Below, piece after piece: positions 26,820-34,718 of a stretch of DNA of 64,000 nt (the first letter of the stretch is position 1; each line of letters opens with the position of its first letter). Origin of the DNA: Bizionia argentinensis JUB59 (GTDB lineage Bacteria; Bacteroidota; Bacteroidia; Flavobacteriales; Flavobacteriaceae); contig NZ_AFXZ01000002.1 in the NCBI RefSeq assembly GCF_000224335.1, positions 1 to 64,000 on the forward strand. Reading direction: 5' to 3'. The notes beneath the pieces are model-generated. The model did not search any database. It was not told where the DNA came from and was given only the letters and a program-made list of their open reading frames with translations. The position numbers and the translations under genes are program-made.

Positions 26820-26948
26820 GCCAACAATGTATATAAAAAATAGGCGAAATAGTAGTAAATTCAAGGCTTTGGGCTCGTATTAAACTTTGTGCTTAACTGA
26901 AAGTTGCGTGCTTCGAAATCGCCTACTTTTCATATACTAAACGTTAGC
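26820..26948 (+). repeat. attC-like structured spacer E1
   Basis: This 129-bp element starts GCCAAC and ends GTTAGC (5 of 6 pair). Inside, GTATATAAAAAATAGGCGA at 26829-26847 pairs with TCGCCTACTTTTCATATAC at 26919-26937 (17 of 19 pair). The middle is a loop of about 70 nt. Ends, length and near-complete terminal pairing resemble an integron attC site, although the core boxes depart from RYYYAAC/GTTRRRY. It shares spacing and length with the spacer at 29133. Confidence 0.6.
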
Positions 26949-26966
26949 TTTAATAAAAAACGAAAA

Positions 26967-27755
26967 TTGGAAGAAGAAAACAACAAATTAAAAGTAATCA
27001 TCGAAAATGGTGCTGAAATCAGTGGAAATGTTTCTGGTGCTGTAATTGGATTGGCTATTGCAGGTCCTGTTGGAGCAATTGGAGGTGCAATTTTTGGACC
27101 TATTATTGGAAAAGTATTTAAAAAAATTGGAAATGAATTGTCTAAAAAAATATTAAGCCCTAGAGAAGAGATTAGAATTGGAGCAACTTATTCTCTAGCT
27201 CTTGATCAAATTCAAGATTCAATCAAAAAAGGAAAAACGTTAAGAAGTGATGACTTTTATGAGAATAAAAATGGAGATAGGTCAAAAGCCGAAACTTTAT
27301 TAGATGGAACATTATTAAAAGCTCGTAATGAATATGAAGAAAAAAAGATAAAATATTACTCGAACTTTTTGGCAAACTTAAACTTTGATGAATCAATTAG
27401 CTTTGAGAAAGGTAACACCTTATTGAGAATAATGGAGCAATTGAGTTATAGACAAATAGTAATTTTAGGATACTTTAGTAATATTGAAAATATTGACACA
27501 AATCAATGGATGGTTTCTTTTGCACATAAACCCAAATTAGCACAATATCAAGATTTTTATTCTGAACTTATGGAACTATATAATCAACAATTACTGCAGC
27601 AAACTGGTACTGAAGGAATTTCAATGATGATTATTTCAATGAAATTGAGTCCATTAGGTAAAATGTTTTGTGATTTAATTAATGTAGCTGAAATTGATTT
27701 TGAAGAAACAAATAAAATTGAAAATACGATTATAGATATAAACAGAATAAAATAA
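26967..27755 (+). CDS. Glycine-zipper membrane protein, unrecognised
   Basis: The protein is about 262 aa from the TTG at 26967; an earlier in-frame TTG at 26904 lies inside the spacer and is unlikely. After a short charged start comes a glycine-zipper stretch (about 15-55, with AVIGLAIAGPVGAIGGAIFG) able to insert in or perforate a membrane. A soluble helical domain follows (about 70-262). No family is recognised. Glycine zippers occur in pore-forming and abortive-infection effectors, so a defence role is possible but unproven. Confidence 0.6.
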   Translation: MEEENNKLKVIIENGAEISGNVSGAVIGLAIAGPVGAIGGAIFGPIIGKVFKKIGNELSKKILSPREEIRIGATYSLALDQIQDSIKKGKTLRSDDFYENKNGDRSKAETLLDGTLLKARNEYEEKKIKYYSNFLANLNFDESISFEKGNTLLRIMEQLSYRQIVILGYFSNIENIDTNQWMVSFAHKPKLAQYQDFYSELMELYNQQLLQQTGTEGISMMIISMKLSPLGKMFCDLINVAEIDFEETNKIENTIIDINRIK

Positions 27756-27766
27756 AAATTACTAAA

Positions 27767-27795
27767 GCTAACACCGGTAACCGTTGCACAACGCC
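27767..27795 (+). repeat. Short or truncated attC-like spacer E2
   Basis: GCTAAC at 27767 begins a short element that reads through ACCGGTAACCGTTGCACAACGCC, so a GTTGC end sits directly beside a CACAACGCC beginning. This looks like two spacer ends brought together, with the rest lost next to the IS fragment. Confidence 0.4.
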
Positions 27796-27822
27796 ATAAA
27801 AACAAAATAAACGACCCCATTT

Positions 27823-27850
27823 AAGCCCTTTTTAGGGCTTTCTATTTTTT
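27823..27850 (+). terminator. Hairpin with T-run beside the IS fragment
   Basis: AAGCCCT pairs with AGGGCTT around a short T-loop and is followed by TCTATTTTTTT. It may terminate the glycine-zipper transcript or belong to the IS end. Confidence 0.55.
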
Positions 27851-27863
27851 TGTGGGCGCTTAT

Positions 27864-28240
27864 TTACATAAATGTTGGCTGTCTTAAATTGAAGATTATT
27901 ACGTTTTGAAGTCCATTTATTTTAAAAAATATAAGACCAATTGCTTTTGCCTTGGTTTTTGCTAGTTTCTGTGTAAACTTCAAGTACTTTTTAAGATTGT
28001 ACGCCATGGCTGCTAAATGCATGACCTTATTTGCCTGTTTTATTCCTATGGTATTTATTTTTCTTAAGCCCATGAACTGGGTGAGTGCACCAAAAACAGG
28101 CTTAACAGTACTATGCCATTTGCCCTTTATGTAGTTGCCTTGCGGACTATTTAGACGTTTTATATTACGTTCATACTCTGCTTTGTAATACGTTACAGAA
28201 AACTTTTTCTCTTTGGCAGTTTTGCCCAAACAGCGCAACT
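27864..28240 (-). pseudogene. 3' fragment of an IS1182-family transposase
   Basis: About 124 codons of the C-terminal end of a DDE transposase remain. The segments NYIKGKWHSTVKPVFGALTQ and MGLRKINTIGIKQANKVMHL, followed by AMAYNLKKYLKF, are typical of IS1182-type transposases of Bacteroidota. The 5' two thirds are missing. The homology stops at about 28240, only 5 bp from where repeat copy 2 begins. The fragment cannot transpose by itself. Confidence 0.75.
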
Positions 28241-28244
28241 TTAA

Positions 28245-28411
28245 TCGGCATTCCAGAAAATGATATGCAGAACCACGGTACTATTTTTTAAGGTTTCGCT
28301 CCGATAATATTAAATATTTTTTTTGAAGAATGTATGAAATTTAACTAAAACTAACGATATCCCAGTTGTAATTGCCTAAATTAATTATATTAGTGGGAGT
28401 ATAACGAGTTG
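28245..28411 (+). repeat. 168-bp direct repeat, copy 2 (167 bp)
   Basis: About 93% identical to 24327-24494. It starts within the last codons of the remnant gene (IPENDMQNHGTIF then stop) and ends ATAACGAGTTG. Its left edge abuts the transposase fragment. Both copies precede an accessory gene by a short distance. Confidence 0.75.
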
Positions 28412-28461
28412 TGCTTCATACTGAAGAAAATTCCGTCTTCTAAAAAAAACAGAAAACTTAA

Positions 28462-28490
28462 TTGAAATTGTAACTAATTCGTTACATTTG
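28462..28490 (+). promoter_or_regulatory. Promoter and operator of the toxin-antitoxin unit
   Basis: TTG at 28462, an 18-bp spacer and TACATTTG (28483-28490) form a good Bacteroidota promoter. The inverted repeat TGTAAC / GTTACA (28469-28474, 28481-28486) lies between and over the boxes. That is the layout of an autoregulated toxin-antitoxin operator. The ATG follows 5 bp after the -7 box, so the mRNA would be nearly leaderless. Confidence 0.6.
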
Positions 28491-28494
28491 TAAT

Positions 28495-28835
28495 ATGAGA
28501 GAAATCGATATTACAGAAGAATGTCTTGAATTTATAGACAATCAAGACGAACGTGTTTCCTTGAAATTCTTCCAACTAATTGAGATTATCGGAGAAGTAA
28601 AGATTGTAAATACAAACTTCCTAAAAAAAACTAGCAATCAACGCAATTCTTTGAATTACGGATAAAAGCAGGAAATGAATATCGTATATTAATTTTTGCA
28701 ATAGACCATCTCAATTTTGCAGAATGCACAAAAGCTGTCTGTCTTTATGGATTTCAGAAAAAGTCAACAAAAGATTACAAAAAAGCTATTAAACAAGCGG
28801 AGAAAATATTAGAGCAATACTTAAAAGAAAAATAA
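28495..28835 (+). pseudogene. RelE/HigB-type toxin gene, frameshifted
   Basis: From the ATG at 28495 the frame reads MREIDITEECLEFIDNQ and stays open to a stop near 28671. The rest of a toxin-like protein (FFELRIKAGNEYRILIFAID ... QYLKEK) continues in the -1 frame from about 28647 to 28835. Together they make a phage-derived Gp49/HigB-like protein of about 113 aa. The break needs a -1 shift between 28635 and 28659. Slippage at the upstream A8 run would hit a TAG at 28632, so programmed frameshifting there is unlikely. The antitoxin gene follows 2 bp later. Confidence 0.7.
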
Positions 28836-28837
28836 TT

Positions 28838-29122
28838 ATGGAAAAATCAATGAATGCAAAGGAACTGATTGCTGAACGATATGGAAAAGAAGGAACAGCA
28901 GAACGTGAGAAATTCCGAGAAGACGCCTTTTCATATTATTTTGGAGAAATCATTAAAAACCGTAGAAAGGAATTAAATATGAGCCAAGAAAATTTAGCAG
29001 ACAAAGTTGGTAAAAAACGACCGTATATCTCACGAATTGAAAACGGAGAAGATATTCGATTATCCAATTTTGCGTTAATTGCAAATGCGCTCGGATTGTC
29101 AATTGAATTAAAAACAGAATAG
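28838..29122 (+). CDS. XRE/HigA-type antitoxin, helix-turn-helix
   Basis: The 94-aa DNA-binding protein has a classic XRE helix-turn-helix (about 38-92), reading RRKELNMSQENLADKVGKKR and SRIENGEDIRLSNFALIANA. It begins 2 bp after the toxin frame and would repress its own operon through the inverted repeat at 28469-28486 while neutralising the toxin. It remains intact although the toxin is broken. It is followed by structured spacer E3. Confidence 0.85.
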   Translation: MEKSMNAKELIAERYGKEGTAEREKFREDAFSYYFGEIIKNRRKELNMSQENLADKVGKKRPYISRIENGEDIRLSNFALIANALGLSIELKTE

Positions 29123-29132
29123 AAGTACGAAA

Positions 29133-29263
29133 GCACAACACAGTATATAAGCTATGTCTGGGTCTGTCCTCACTTGGAAAATCCTGCGGATTTTCCAAAG
29201 CCAGTTTTTATTTGGAGAGGTTTGTTCTTTAATACGCCACAGCTCATATACATAAACGTTAGC
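29133..29263 (+). repeat. attC-like structured spacer E3
   Basis: This 131-bp element starts GCACAAC and ends GTTAGC. GTATATAAGCTATG (29143-29156) pairs with CACAGCTCATATAC (29238-29251), 12 of 14 positions. An inner perfect 11-bp hairpin TTGGAAAATCC/GGATTTTCCAA lies at 29174-29198. Offsets of the boxes are nearly the same as in E1, though the middle differs. Confidence 0.6.
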
Positions 29264-29273
29264 GATAATAAAG

Positions 29274-30281
29274 ATGACACGGATTAAATCAACATTTGAG
29301 CAATTAATTTTACGATTGGGTAATTCTAAAATTATCGCTTCCAAAAAATGGGAGATTATTTCTAATGCATACAATTCATCAAGTCGGTTCTATCATAATT
29401 TAAACCATCTCGAATCAATGTTGCTCGAGTTAGAAAAGGTTAAAAATGAAATTAAAGATTGGGATTTGATATTATTTAGTCTTTTCTATCATGATATTAT
29501 CTATGATTCAACCACAACAGATAATGAAGAAAAAAGCGCTGAATTTGCTAAACATCAATTAGGGTATCTAAACATAAGTGTTGAACAAATTGAAAAAGTA
29601 CAAAAGACAATTTTAGCTACTAAATCACATGTTTTCGATAATGACCAAGACATAAACTTTTTTTTAGATGCTGATATTTCAATATTAGGAGCAGATAAAG
29701 ATTTCTATGAAATGTACTCACGAAATATCCGACTTGAATATTTAGAATATCCTAGCTTTATTTTTAATAAAGGAAGATCCAAAGTATTAGAACATTTCTT
29801 AAGTCAAACAAGCATTTATAAAACCTATTTTTTTAAAAACCAGTTCGAAACAAAGGCTATAGAGAATCTGAAAAATGAATTAAAGGAATTGAAGCGGAGG
29901 AATCAAGTTTTTAGCAGGACGAACACAAATGAATATGTCAAGTATTTAGAGTTTGACGGTGATTTATCAGAATTCTTCTATAACTCAGCAAAAATATTAG
30001 ATCAAACAAAAAATATCGAAACAATCGATTATTATCCTGGTTGGTATGATTCAGGCTATTACAGGTTTATATTTAAAGGAACATCACTGCATTTGGAATA
30101 TGATGGAATGCTTGGAACATTATTAAGAACAGAACCTGAACCATCTATAGAAGACAAATCAAATGCAGAAGAAGTCTTTGTGAAATTATTGGACGTTAGA
30201 TTAACAAAAGAGGATTTAGAACGAGTAAGAAAGTTTAATACCTTTAACCAACATCACCAAATCGTTGATTTGGTTAATTGA
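29274..30281 (+). CDS. HD-domain phosphohydrolase with C-terminal extension
   Basis: The 335-aa protein has an N-terminal HD metallo-phosphohydrolase domain (about 1-200) of the COG4339 type. Metal ligand candidates are H41, H45, H73 and D74 (YHNLNHL, FYHDIIYD) and a later aspartate in FFLDADISIL. About 130 further residues (205-335), aromatic- and acid-rich (YYPGWYDSGYYRF), form an extra domain without a recognised family. The usual standalone enzyme lacks it. The gene starts 10 bp after spacer E3. Confidence 0.7.
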   Translation: MTRIKSTFEQLILRLGNSKIIASKKWEIISNAYNSSSRFYHNLNHLESMLLELEKVKNEIKDWDLILFSLFYHDIIYDSTTTDNEEKSAEFAKHQLGYLNISVEQIEKVQKTILATKSHVFDNDQDINFFLDADISILGADKDFYEMYSRNIRLEYLEYPSFIFNKGRSKVLEHFLSQTSIYKTYFFKNQFETKAIENLKNELKELKRRNQVFSRTNTNEYVKYLEFDGDLSEFFYNSAKILDQTKNIETIDYYPGWYDSGYYRFIFKGTSLHLEYDGMLGTLLRTEPEPSIEDKSNAEEVFVKLLDVRLTKEDLERVRKFNTFNQHHQIVDLVN

Positions 30282-30297
30282 ATAAAATAAAAACAAA

Positions 30298-30385
30298 CAC
30301 AACGCTTTGGCTCCGTGGGTACTTAGAAGTTAATCTGTATCTTTCTGCCCTACTTGCCATATACAAATAATTTAACAAACATTAG
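30298..30385 (+). repeat. attC-like spacer E4 (degenerate)
   Basis: This 88-bp spacer begins CACAACGC and ends with CATATAC (30358-30364) and ACATTAG (30379-30385), directly before the ATG of the WG-repeat gene. The left pairing arm is not evident, so it is a weaker member. Confidence 0.4.
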
Positions 30386-31216
30386 ATGAAGGTACTATTA
30401 TACATATTATTTTTAATTATTTCTTTTGGTTCATATTCTCAAGAGTTTGAAAAAAATAAAATTTTCACATTTAGGTCTAGAGAAAATGGGAAGATAGGTT
30501 ATGTGAATAAGAATAAAGAAATTGTTATTAAACCACAATATTCTACTGGTACCTACTTCGAAAATAATGAATATGCAACAGTTTCAATCAAAAACGGAAA
30601 CACGGAAAAATTTGCTGTAATTGATTTAAAAGGGAATTATATTATACCGTTTGAAGAAGGATATGAATTGATTAGTTTAAATACCGAAATTGAGAACTGG
30701 ATATTAGTTGTGAAAAATGGTAAATGGGGATATATTAATTATAAAAAAGAAATTTTAATACCTTTAGAATATGATAGTCTAGGTCATTTTTATGACAATT
30801 TAGCTTTTGCACAAAAAGACGGTAAATATGGTTTTATAGACTCTAATAATAAAACAATTATAGACTTTGAATTTGATTATACTATAAACTTTGGAAGCGT
30901 TCAGTCCGATGGATTAAGGTATGTTAAAGTAGAAAAAGAAAGTAAAATTGGTTACATAAATAATAAAGGAGAATTAGTTGTTCCATATTTATATGACTCT
31001 GCTAATCAATTTTTTCAAGGTGTGGCTGTAGTTAGAAAGGGTGAAAAGTATGGTTGCGTAAATACAAAAGGTGAGATTATAGTGCCGTTTGACTTTGAGT
31101 TTATTACTAATTATGAAAAATTGATAATAGCACGAAAAGAGTTTATGTCAAAAAATGAATACTATTACAACAGACAAGGAAAATTTATCAGTATTGAAAC
31201 AAAGAAAGAAAAATAA
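30386..31216 (+). CDS. Secreted WG-repeat protein
   Basis: The 276-aa protein has a signal peptide (about 1-18, ending SYSQ) and five WG (KWG) beta-repeats. They read GKIGYVNKNKEIVI, GKWGYINYKKEILI, GKYGFIDSNNKTII, SKIGYINNKGELVV and EKYGCVNTKGEIIV. WG repeats build beta-propeller-like surfaces for binding. The protein is exported; no partner is known. The gene starts at the very end of spacer E4 and is followed by spacer E5. Confidence 0.78.
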   Translation: MKVLLYILFLIISFGSYSQEFEKNKIFTFRSRENGKIGYVNKNKEIVIKPQYSTGTYFENNEYATVSIKNGNTEKFAVIDLKGNYIIPFEEGYELISLNTEIENWILVVKNGKWGYINYKKEILIPLEYDSLGHFYDNLAFAQKDGKYGFIDSNNKTIIDFEFDYTINFGSVQSDGLRYVKVEKESKIGYINNKGELVVPYLYDSANQFFQGVAVVRKGEKYGCVNTKGEIIVPFDFEFITNYEKLIIARKEFMSKNEYYYNRQGKFISIETKKEK

Positions 31217-31579
31217 ACGTTTGCTAACTTAAGCCTTGTATAATTAATTTCCTGTTTGGCGACTATTTATGAATCCCGAAGCGTCGGGACTAGACGATTT
31301 TCTTGGTCTGTAATTATTTACTAAATTAGTTGCTTGAAACACGCAACAAACCATATACAACAACGTAAGACTGGCATATAACCTATTTTGGAACATTGGT
31401 ATTCGGCAGGTATCTATAAAAATTTGGGAATAAGCGATTTTCAGCGATTGAAATTTAGTTATTAGACAGACTGCCGTTGCGGTGAATTAGAGTATAAATC
31501 ACTTTAAATATTTCAACATATAGAACCTAGATAGATTCACTATTAAATGAAAAATAAAGACACTTAGGTGGGAAGAATA
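31217..31579. other. Intergenic stretch with spacer E5
   Basis: The first 150 bp are spacer E5. The remaining 200 bp (31371-31579) show no gene, repeat or clear promoter. Confidence 0.5.
31223..31370 (+). repeat. attC-like structured spacer E5
   Basis: This 148-bp spacer begins GCTAAC and ends CATATAC (31352-31358) plus ACGTAAGAC. GTATA at 31238 can pair with TATAC at the right end. A strong inner hairpin TCCCGA/TCGGGA lies at 31274-31289. It follows the WG-repeat stop codon by 6 bp. Confidence 0.45.
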
Positions 31580-31906
31580 ATGAATGAAATAGTAGTATTA
31601 ATAGCAACAAAAAATCGCTCCAAATTATTAGAAACAAGATCTTTGAAATCGGTATTAAATCAATCTTCAATTATAAAAGAAGTAATTGTTATTGATGATT
31701 CTGATAAAAATCACATTAGAGAGTACGAAAGAATAGTTAATGAACTTAACGAGTCAATAAAATCAACTTATCTTGTAAATCAAAGAACTTTAGGCTTTTG
31801 TGATGCCGCAAATACAGGTATTAATTATGTTCTTAAAAACTACCTAACCCAAGAAATGTTTATATTGGACTACCTAAAAAAAATGGGGCTAATTTATATT
31901 AGGTAG
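31580..31906 (+). pseudogene. Truncated family 2 glycosyltransferase (N-terminal part)
   Basis: About 105 aa of a GT2 N-terminus remain. MNEIVVLIATKNRSKLLETR, the IDDSD motif and TLGFCDAANTGINYVL are typical of the nucleotide-sugar half, which normally runs to 250 aa or more. The frame ends in unrelated sequence at an inverted repeat (31866-31910). The catalytic DXD region and acceptor half are missing, so it should be inactive. Confidence 0.65.
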
Positions 31907-31910
31907 TCCA
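31866..31910. repeat. 12-bp inverted repeat, probable insertion-sequence scar
   Basis: TGGACTACCTAA (31866-31877) and TTAGGTAGTCCA (31899-31910) are perfect inverted repeats 21 bp apart, located exactly where two unrelated truncated genes meet. They look like the two terminal repeats of a lost or internally deleted insertion sequence. They could instead act as a hairpin. Confidence 0.5.
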
Positions 31911-32290
31911 GTTTTAGAAACGCCACTTTTATAGATAGTAAAATTTTGGGTATTGATTTTTCAAGCTGTAATAAATTCATGTTTTCTTTTAAATTCGATA
32001 ATTGTATAATGGATTACTCAACGTTTTTTGGTGCAAAGTTTAAAAAGACGCATTTTATAAAATGTTCACTAAAGGAAGTGGATTTTTCTGAATCGAACCT
32101 ATCTGCCGCAGTTTTTAAAAATACAGACTTGATGGGAGCTCGGTTTTCAAAGACAAATTTGGAAAAAACAGACTTTAGAAGCGCTAAAAACTTTGCTATT
32201 GATCCTGAACTTAACATGCTCAAAAAAGCAAAATTTTCAGCATTACAATTGGAAGGTTTATTACATAAGTATCAATTGGATATTGAATAA
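31907..32290 (+). pseudogene. Pentapeptide-repeat protein, 5' truncated
   Basis: The open frame runs from 31907 with no good start. A TTG at 31946 would give 114 aa. The reading FRNATFIDSKILGIDFSSC and LMGARFSKTNLEKTDFRSA shows the A(D/N)LxX pentapeptide pattern of McbG/Qnr-like right-handed beta-helix proteins. The conserved C-terminal tail (YSIDPE-like NFAIDPELNMLKKAKFS) is present. About 70-75 N-terminal residues of the usual 185 or so are missing at the inverted-repeat scar. Confidence 0.68.
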
Positions 32291-32372
32291 GTTCAAAAAG
32301 AACGATCAACGATTAATACACAATAGCGCTATTTGATTTGAAAATATTGAAAACTCTAAAGAAATTTTTAGC

Positions 32373-33050
32373 TTAAAACATGGTGTAAAGTGTCGTTGTA
32401 ATTACGCCTTTCTCATCACTTAAAACAAGCGATAATAATTCTTCTTCGGCAACTGGTTTAAAGATAAAAGGCGGGGCCAATACATTTAAGCCACTTTGTT
32501 TTTTTAGTCTAATGCCTTGTCCTGAAATAATATCTATGTTGGGTTTGAAATCGCCTGTAGGCAAATGTTCAGTTAAAATAACATATTTAAAAACCGTTAG
32601 CTTATTAAGTACACTTTGCACTTCGGCGTTCGATATATGCTGTAAAACTTGTCTTAATAAAGCACAGTCGCCATTTGGCAAATTATCCGCGGCAATATTC
32701 AAACACTGGAACTCTAAATTCCCTGCTTTAAATTTTTCTTTGTTACGCGTTATAAGGTCTGGAACTATGTCTACGGCGATATATTGTTTGGTATGTTGTA
32801 CCAATTCTTTTCCTATATTAAAATCGCCACAACCTAAATCGCAAAGAGTAATTGGGTTCCTGAAAGACATTAAAAATGTTGATACAGCTTCAATATATGG
32901 CTTTACTAATCCCGAATTATGTGACCCATTACCTGAATAAAAATCGGATTGATTATCACCCCAAAGTTTCAATTTATAAACTTGTTCCATAGCATCTTTT
33001 GTTGGCCAAGGTTTCTTTATCTTTTTAGGATCATTGTCTTTATTCTTCAT
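32373..33050 (-). CDS. Class I SAM-dependent methyltransferase
   Basis: The 225-aa cytoplasmic protein has a Rossmann methyltransferase core. The SAM-binding motif I is LCDLGCGDFNIGKEL (about 69-83), the acidic strand IAVDIVPD follows, and motif IV is near NGDCALLRQVLQHIS. Substrate cannot be predicted. It marks the right side of the accessory island and is on the opposite strand to the island genes. Confidence 0.78.
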   Translation of the reverse strand: MKNKDNDPKKIKKPWPTKDAMEQVYKLKLWGDNQSDFYSGNGSHNSGLVKPYIEAVSTFLMSFRNPITLCDLGCGDFNIGKELVQHTKQYIAVDIVPDLITRNKEKFKAGNLEFQCLNIAADNLPNGDCALLRQVLQHISNAEVQSVLNKLTVFKYVILTEHLPTGDFKPNIDIISGQGIRLKKQSGLNVLAPPFIFKPVAEEELLSLVLSDEKGVITTTLYTMF

Positions 33051-33606
33051 TTACATTTAATTATTTAGTATCGGTAATTAATGTATTTTCAAAAGTATTT
33101 TATGGATATCGAAATTACTCAAAACGGAATCAATTGACGTATGTTTTTATCTATAAAACATTAGAAACTTTTAACCTCAATTCAATAGGTATGAGCCATA
33201 CCATCGTATAATTGGATGTTTTGATTGATTAAAATACACCATTTATCAGATAAGGTTTGTGCATTAAGTAATAGAAAATAGCTTTTTAGCCAAACAACCA
33301 AATTTTGAAAGTATCTCGCCTTTCTCCAATAAATATTGAACAAATTGTTCTTATTCTCATGAAAATTTGGTTAATATTGACAAAATTTATGATTTAATTA
33401 GAGAAATATTTTCCAATTTTTTTTTATTCAGAAGTTCCTTGTAAACATATTAAATTTCGTTCCACTAAAATTAAATAAAAAGAAAATAATTTTTTAGTTT
33501 TCGTCATGAACACAAAATAAGCCACCATAATCAGGTTTATTTCAAAAAAGTGACGATTCATTTAACTGGCAATAAACTAATAAACCATTAATTAATAGCA
33601 ACAAAT
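33051..33606. other. Divergent intergenic stretch, 556 bp
   Basis: Very AT-rich, between the methyltransferase (minus) and lpxD (plus). A small palindrome GAACAAATTGTTC sits at 33338-33350. No supported gene, RNA or promoter consensus was found. Confidence 0.5.
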
Positions 33607-34605
33607 ATGATATCCTACTCAATAACTGAAATCAACAACCTTTTAAAAGGTGAAATAATAGGAGATACCAACCAAAAAATAGAAGGTCCCGAGGAATTAC
33701 AGAAAGCAAACAGCAATCAAATTACATTCATTGGAAGTAATAAGTATGCAAAATATTGGCAAGATTCAAAAGCTAGTACTGCTCTTGTAAATTATAATTT
33801 GAATATTGAGCCTGGCGAGAATCGCGCTTTTATTAAAGTTAAAAATGTCGATTTAGCTATGGCAGAAATATTGGAATTGTTTAAACTGTCAACACCTGTT
33901 TTCGATATAGATATTCATCCAACGGCCGTGATACATGAAACCGCTAAAATAGGAAATGGCTGTAAAATTGGCCCAAACTGTTATGTAGGGAAAGATGTCG
34001 AACTAGGTAATGATGTGATATTATATCCAAATGTTTGTGTATTTGATGAGACAATCATCGGTAATAACACGATTGTTTGGTCGGGAACTATTATTCGTGA
34101 GCGATGTATAATTGGGAGTCACTGTATCTTTCATACCAATGTAAGTATTGGGGCTGATGGATTTGGATATAGACCAAGTGCCGATGGTCGAGGTTTAGTA
34201 AAAATACCTCAAATAGGTAATGTTATTATTGGAGACTACGTTGAAATAGGAGCCAACTCCTGTGTTGATAGAGCAAAATTTAGTTCTACAATAATTGGTG
34301 ATGGTTGTAAAATTGACAATCTGGTTCAAATAGCTCATAACAGTGTTATGGGGCGCTCTTGTATTATGGCTGGACATAGCGGGCTTGCAGGGTCGGTAAC
34401 TTTAGGTGATGGCGTTGTAATTGGCGGAAGCGCATCAATTAAAGATCATACCACTATACATTCTGGTGCGACAGTTGGAGCGGGATCTGGAGTTATGAGC
34501 GATGTGGAAGCGGGGAAAACTGTATTAGGTTACCCAGCACAAGATGCCAGAGACATGCTAAAACAATGGGTTGCAGTAAAGCGCTTTGTTAAAGCCAATA
34601 GCTGA
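33607..34605 (+). CDS. lpxD: UDP-3-O-acylglucosamine N-acyltransferase
   Basis: The 332-aa enzyme adds the second hydroxy-fatty acid in lipid A synthesis in the cytoplasm. An N-terminal uridine-binding domain (about 1-95) precedes the left-handed beta-helix of hexapeptide repeats (about 105-300). The catalytic histidine lies in the [10 protein letters not shown] segment, and [12 protein letters not shown] is the typical LpxD motif. The gene is not next to lpxC/fabZ/lpxA, so it may be a second copy or a relocated one; the window cannot show which. Confidence 0.88.
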   Translation: MISYSITEINNLLKGEIIGDTNQKIEGPEELQKANSNQITFIGSNKYAKYWQDSKASTALVNYNLNIEPGENRAFIKVKNVDLAMAEILELFKLSTPVFDIDIHPTAVIHETAKIGNGCKIGPNCYVGKDVELGNDVILYPNVCVFDETIIGNNTIVWSGTIIRERCIIGSHCIFHTNVSIGADGFGYRPSADGRGLVKIPQIGNVIIGDYVEIGANSCVDRAKFSSTIIGDGCKIDNLVQIAHNSVMGRSCIMAGHSGLAGSVTLGDGVVIGGSASIKDHTTIHSGATVGAGSGVMSDVEAGKTVLGYPAQDARDMLKQWVAVKRFVKANS

Positions 34606-34690
34606 GCAAAAAAACAATAATTGATAGTTTTGAAAGAGAATTGAAACGATATTTTAGCTTTTTTTTAAAATATATAGAGTGAACAAAACT

Positions 34691-34718
34691 AAACCACTTC
34701 CGATTGAGGTGGTTTTTT
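34691..34718 (+). terminator. Terminator after lpxD
   Basis: AAACCACTTC pairs with GAGGTGGTTT (one G-U pair) around a 5-nt loop, followed by a T-run. Confidence 0.78.

Larger units (their letters stand above)
27756..28494. other. Rearranged stretch with IS fragment and repeat copy 2
   Basis: No intact gene lies between the glycine-zipper gene and the toxin pseudogene. The stretch holds a short spacer (27767-27795), a hairpin (27823-27850), the 3' part of an IS1182-type transposase on the minus strand, and copy 2 of the 168-bp repeat. Confidence 0.6.

Noticed and set aside
26904..26966. Upstream TTG start of the glycine-zipper gene
   Set aside because: It lies within the structured spacer, and the peptide added (MRASKSPTFH) is coded by spacer sequence.
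24327..28411. The 168-bp repeat as the two ends of a complete transposon
   Set aside because: The copies are direct and include gene-end sequence, and no intact transposase lies between; the IS1182 fragment is on the other strand and incomplete.
28621..28634. Programmed -1 frameshift on the A8 run of the toxin gene
   Set aside because: Shifting there meets a TAG at 28632; the needed shift lies downstream, so a mutation is more likely.
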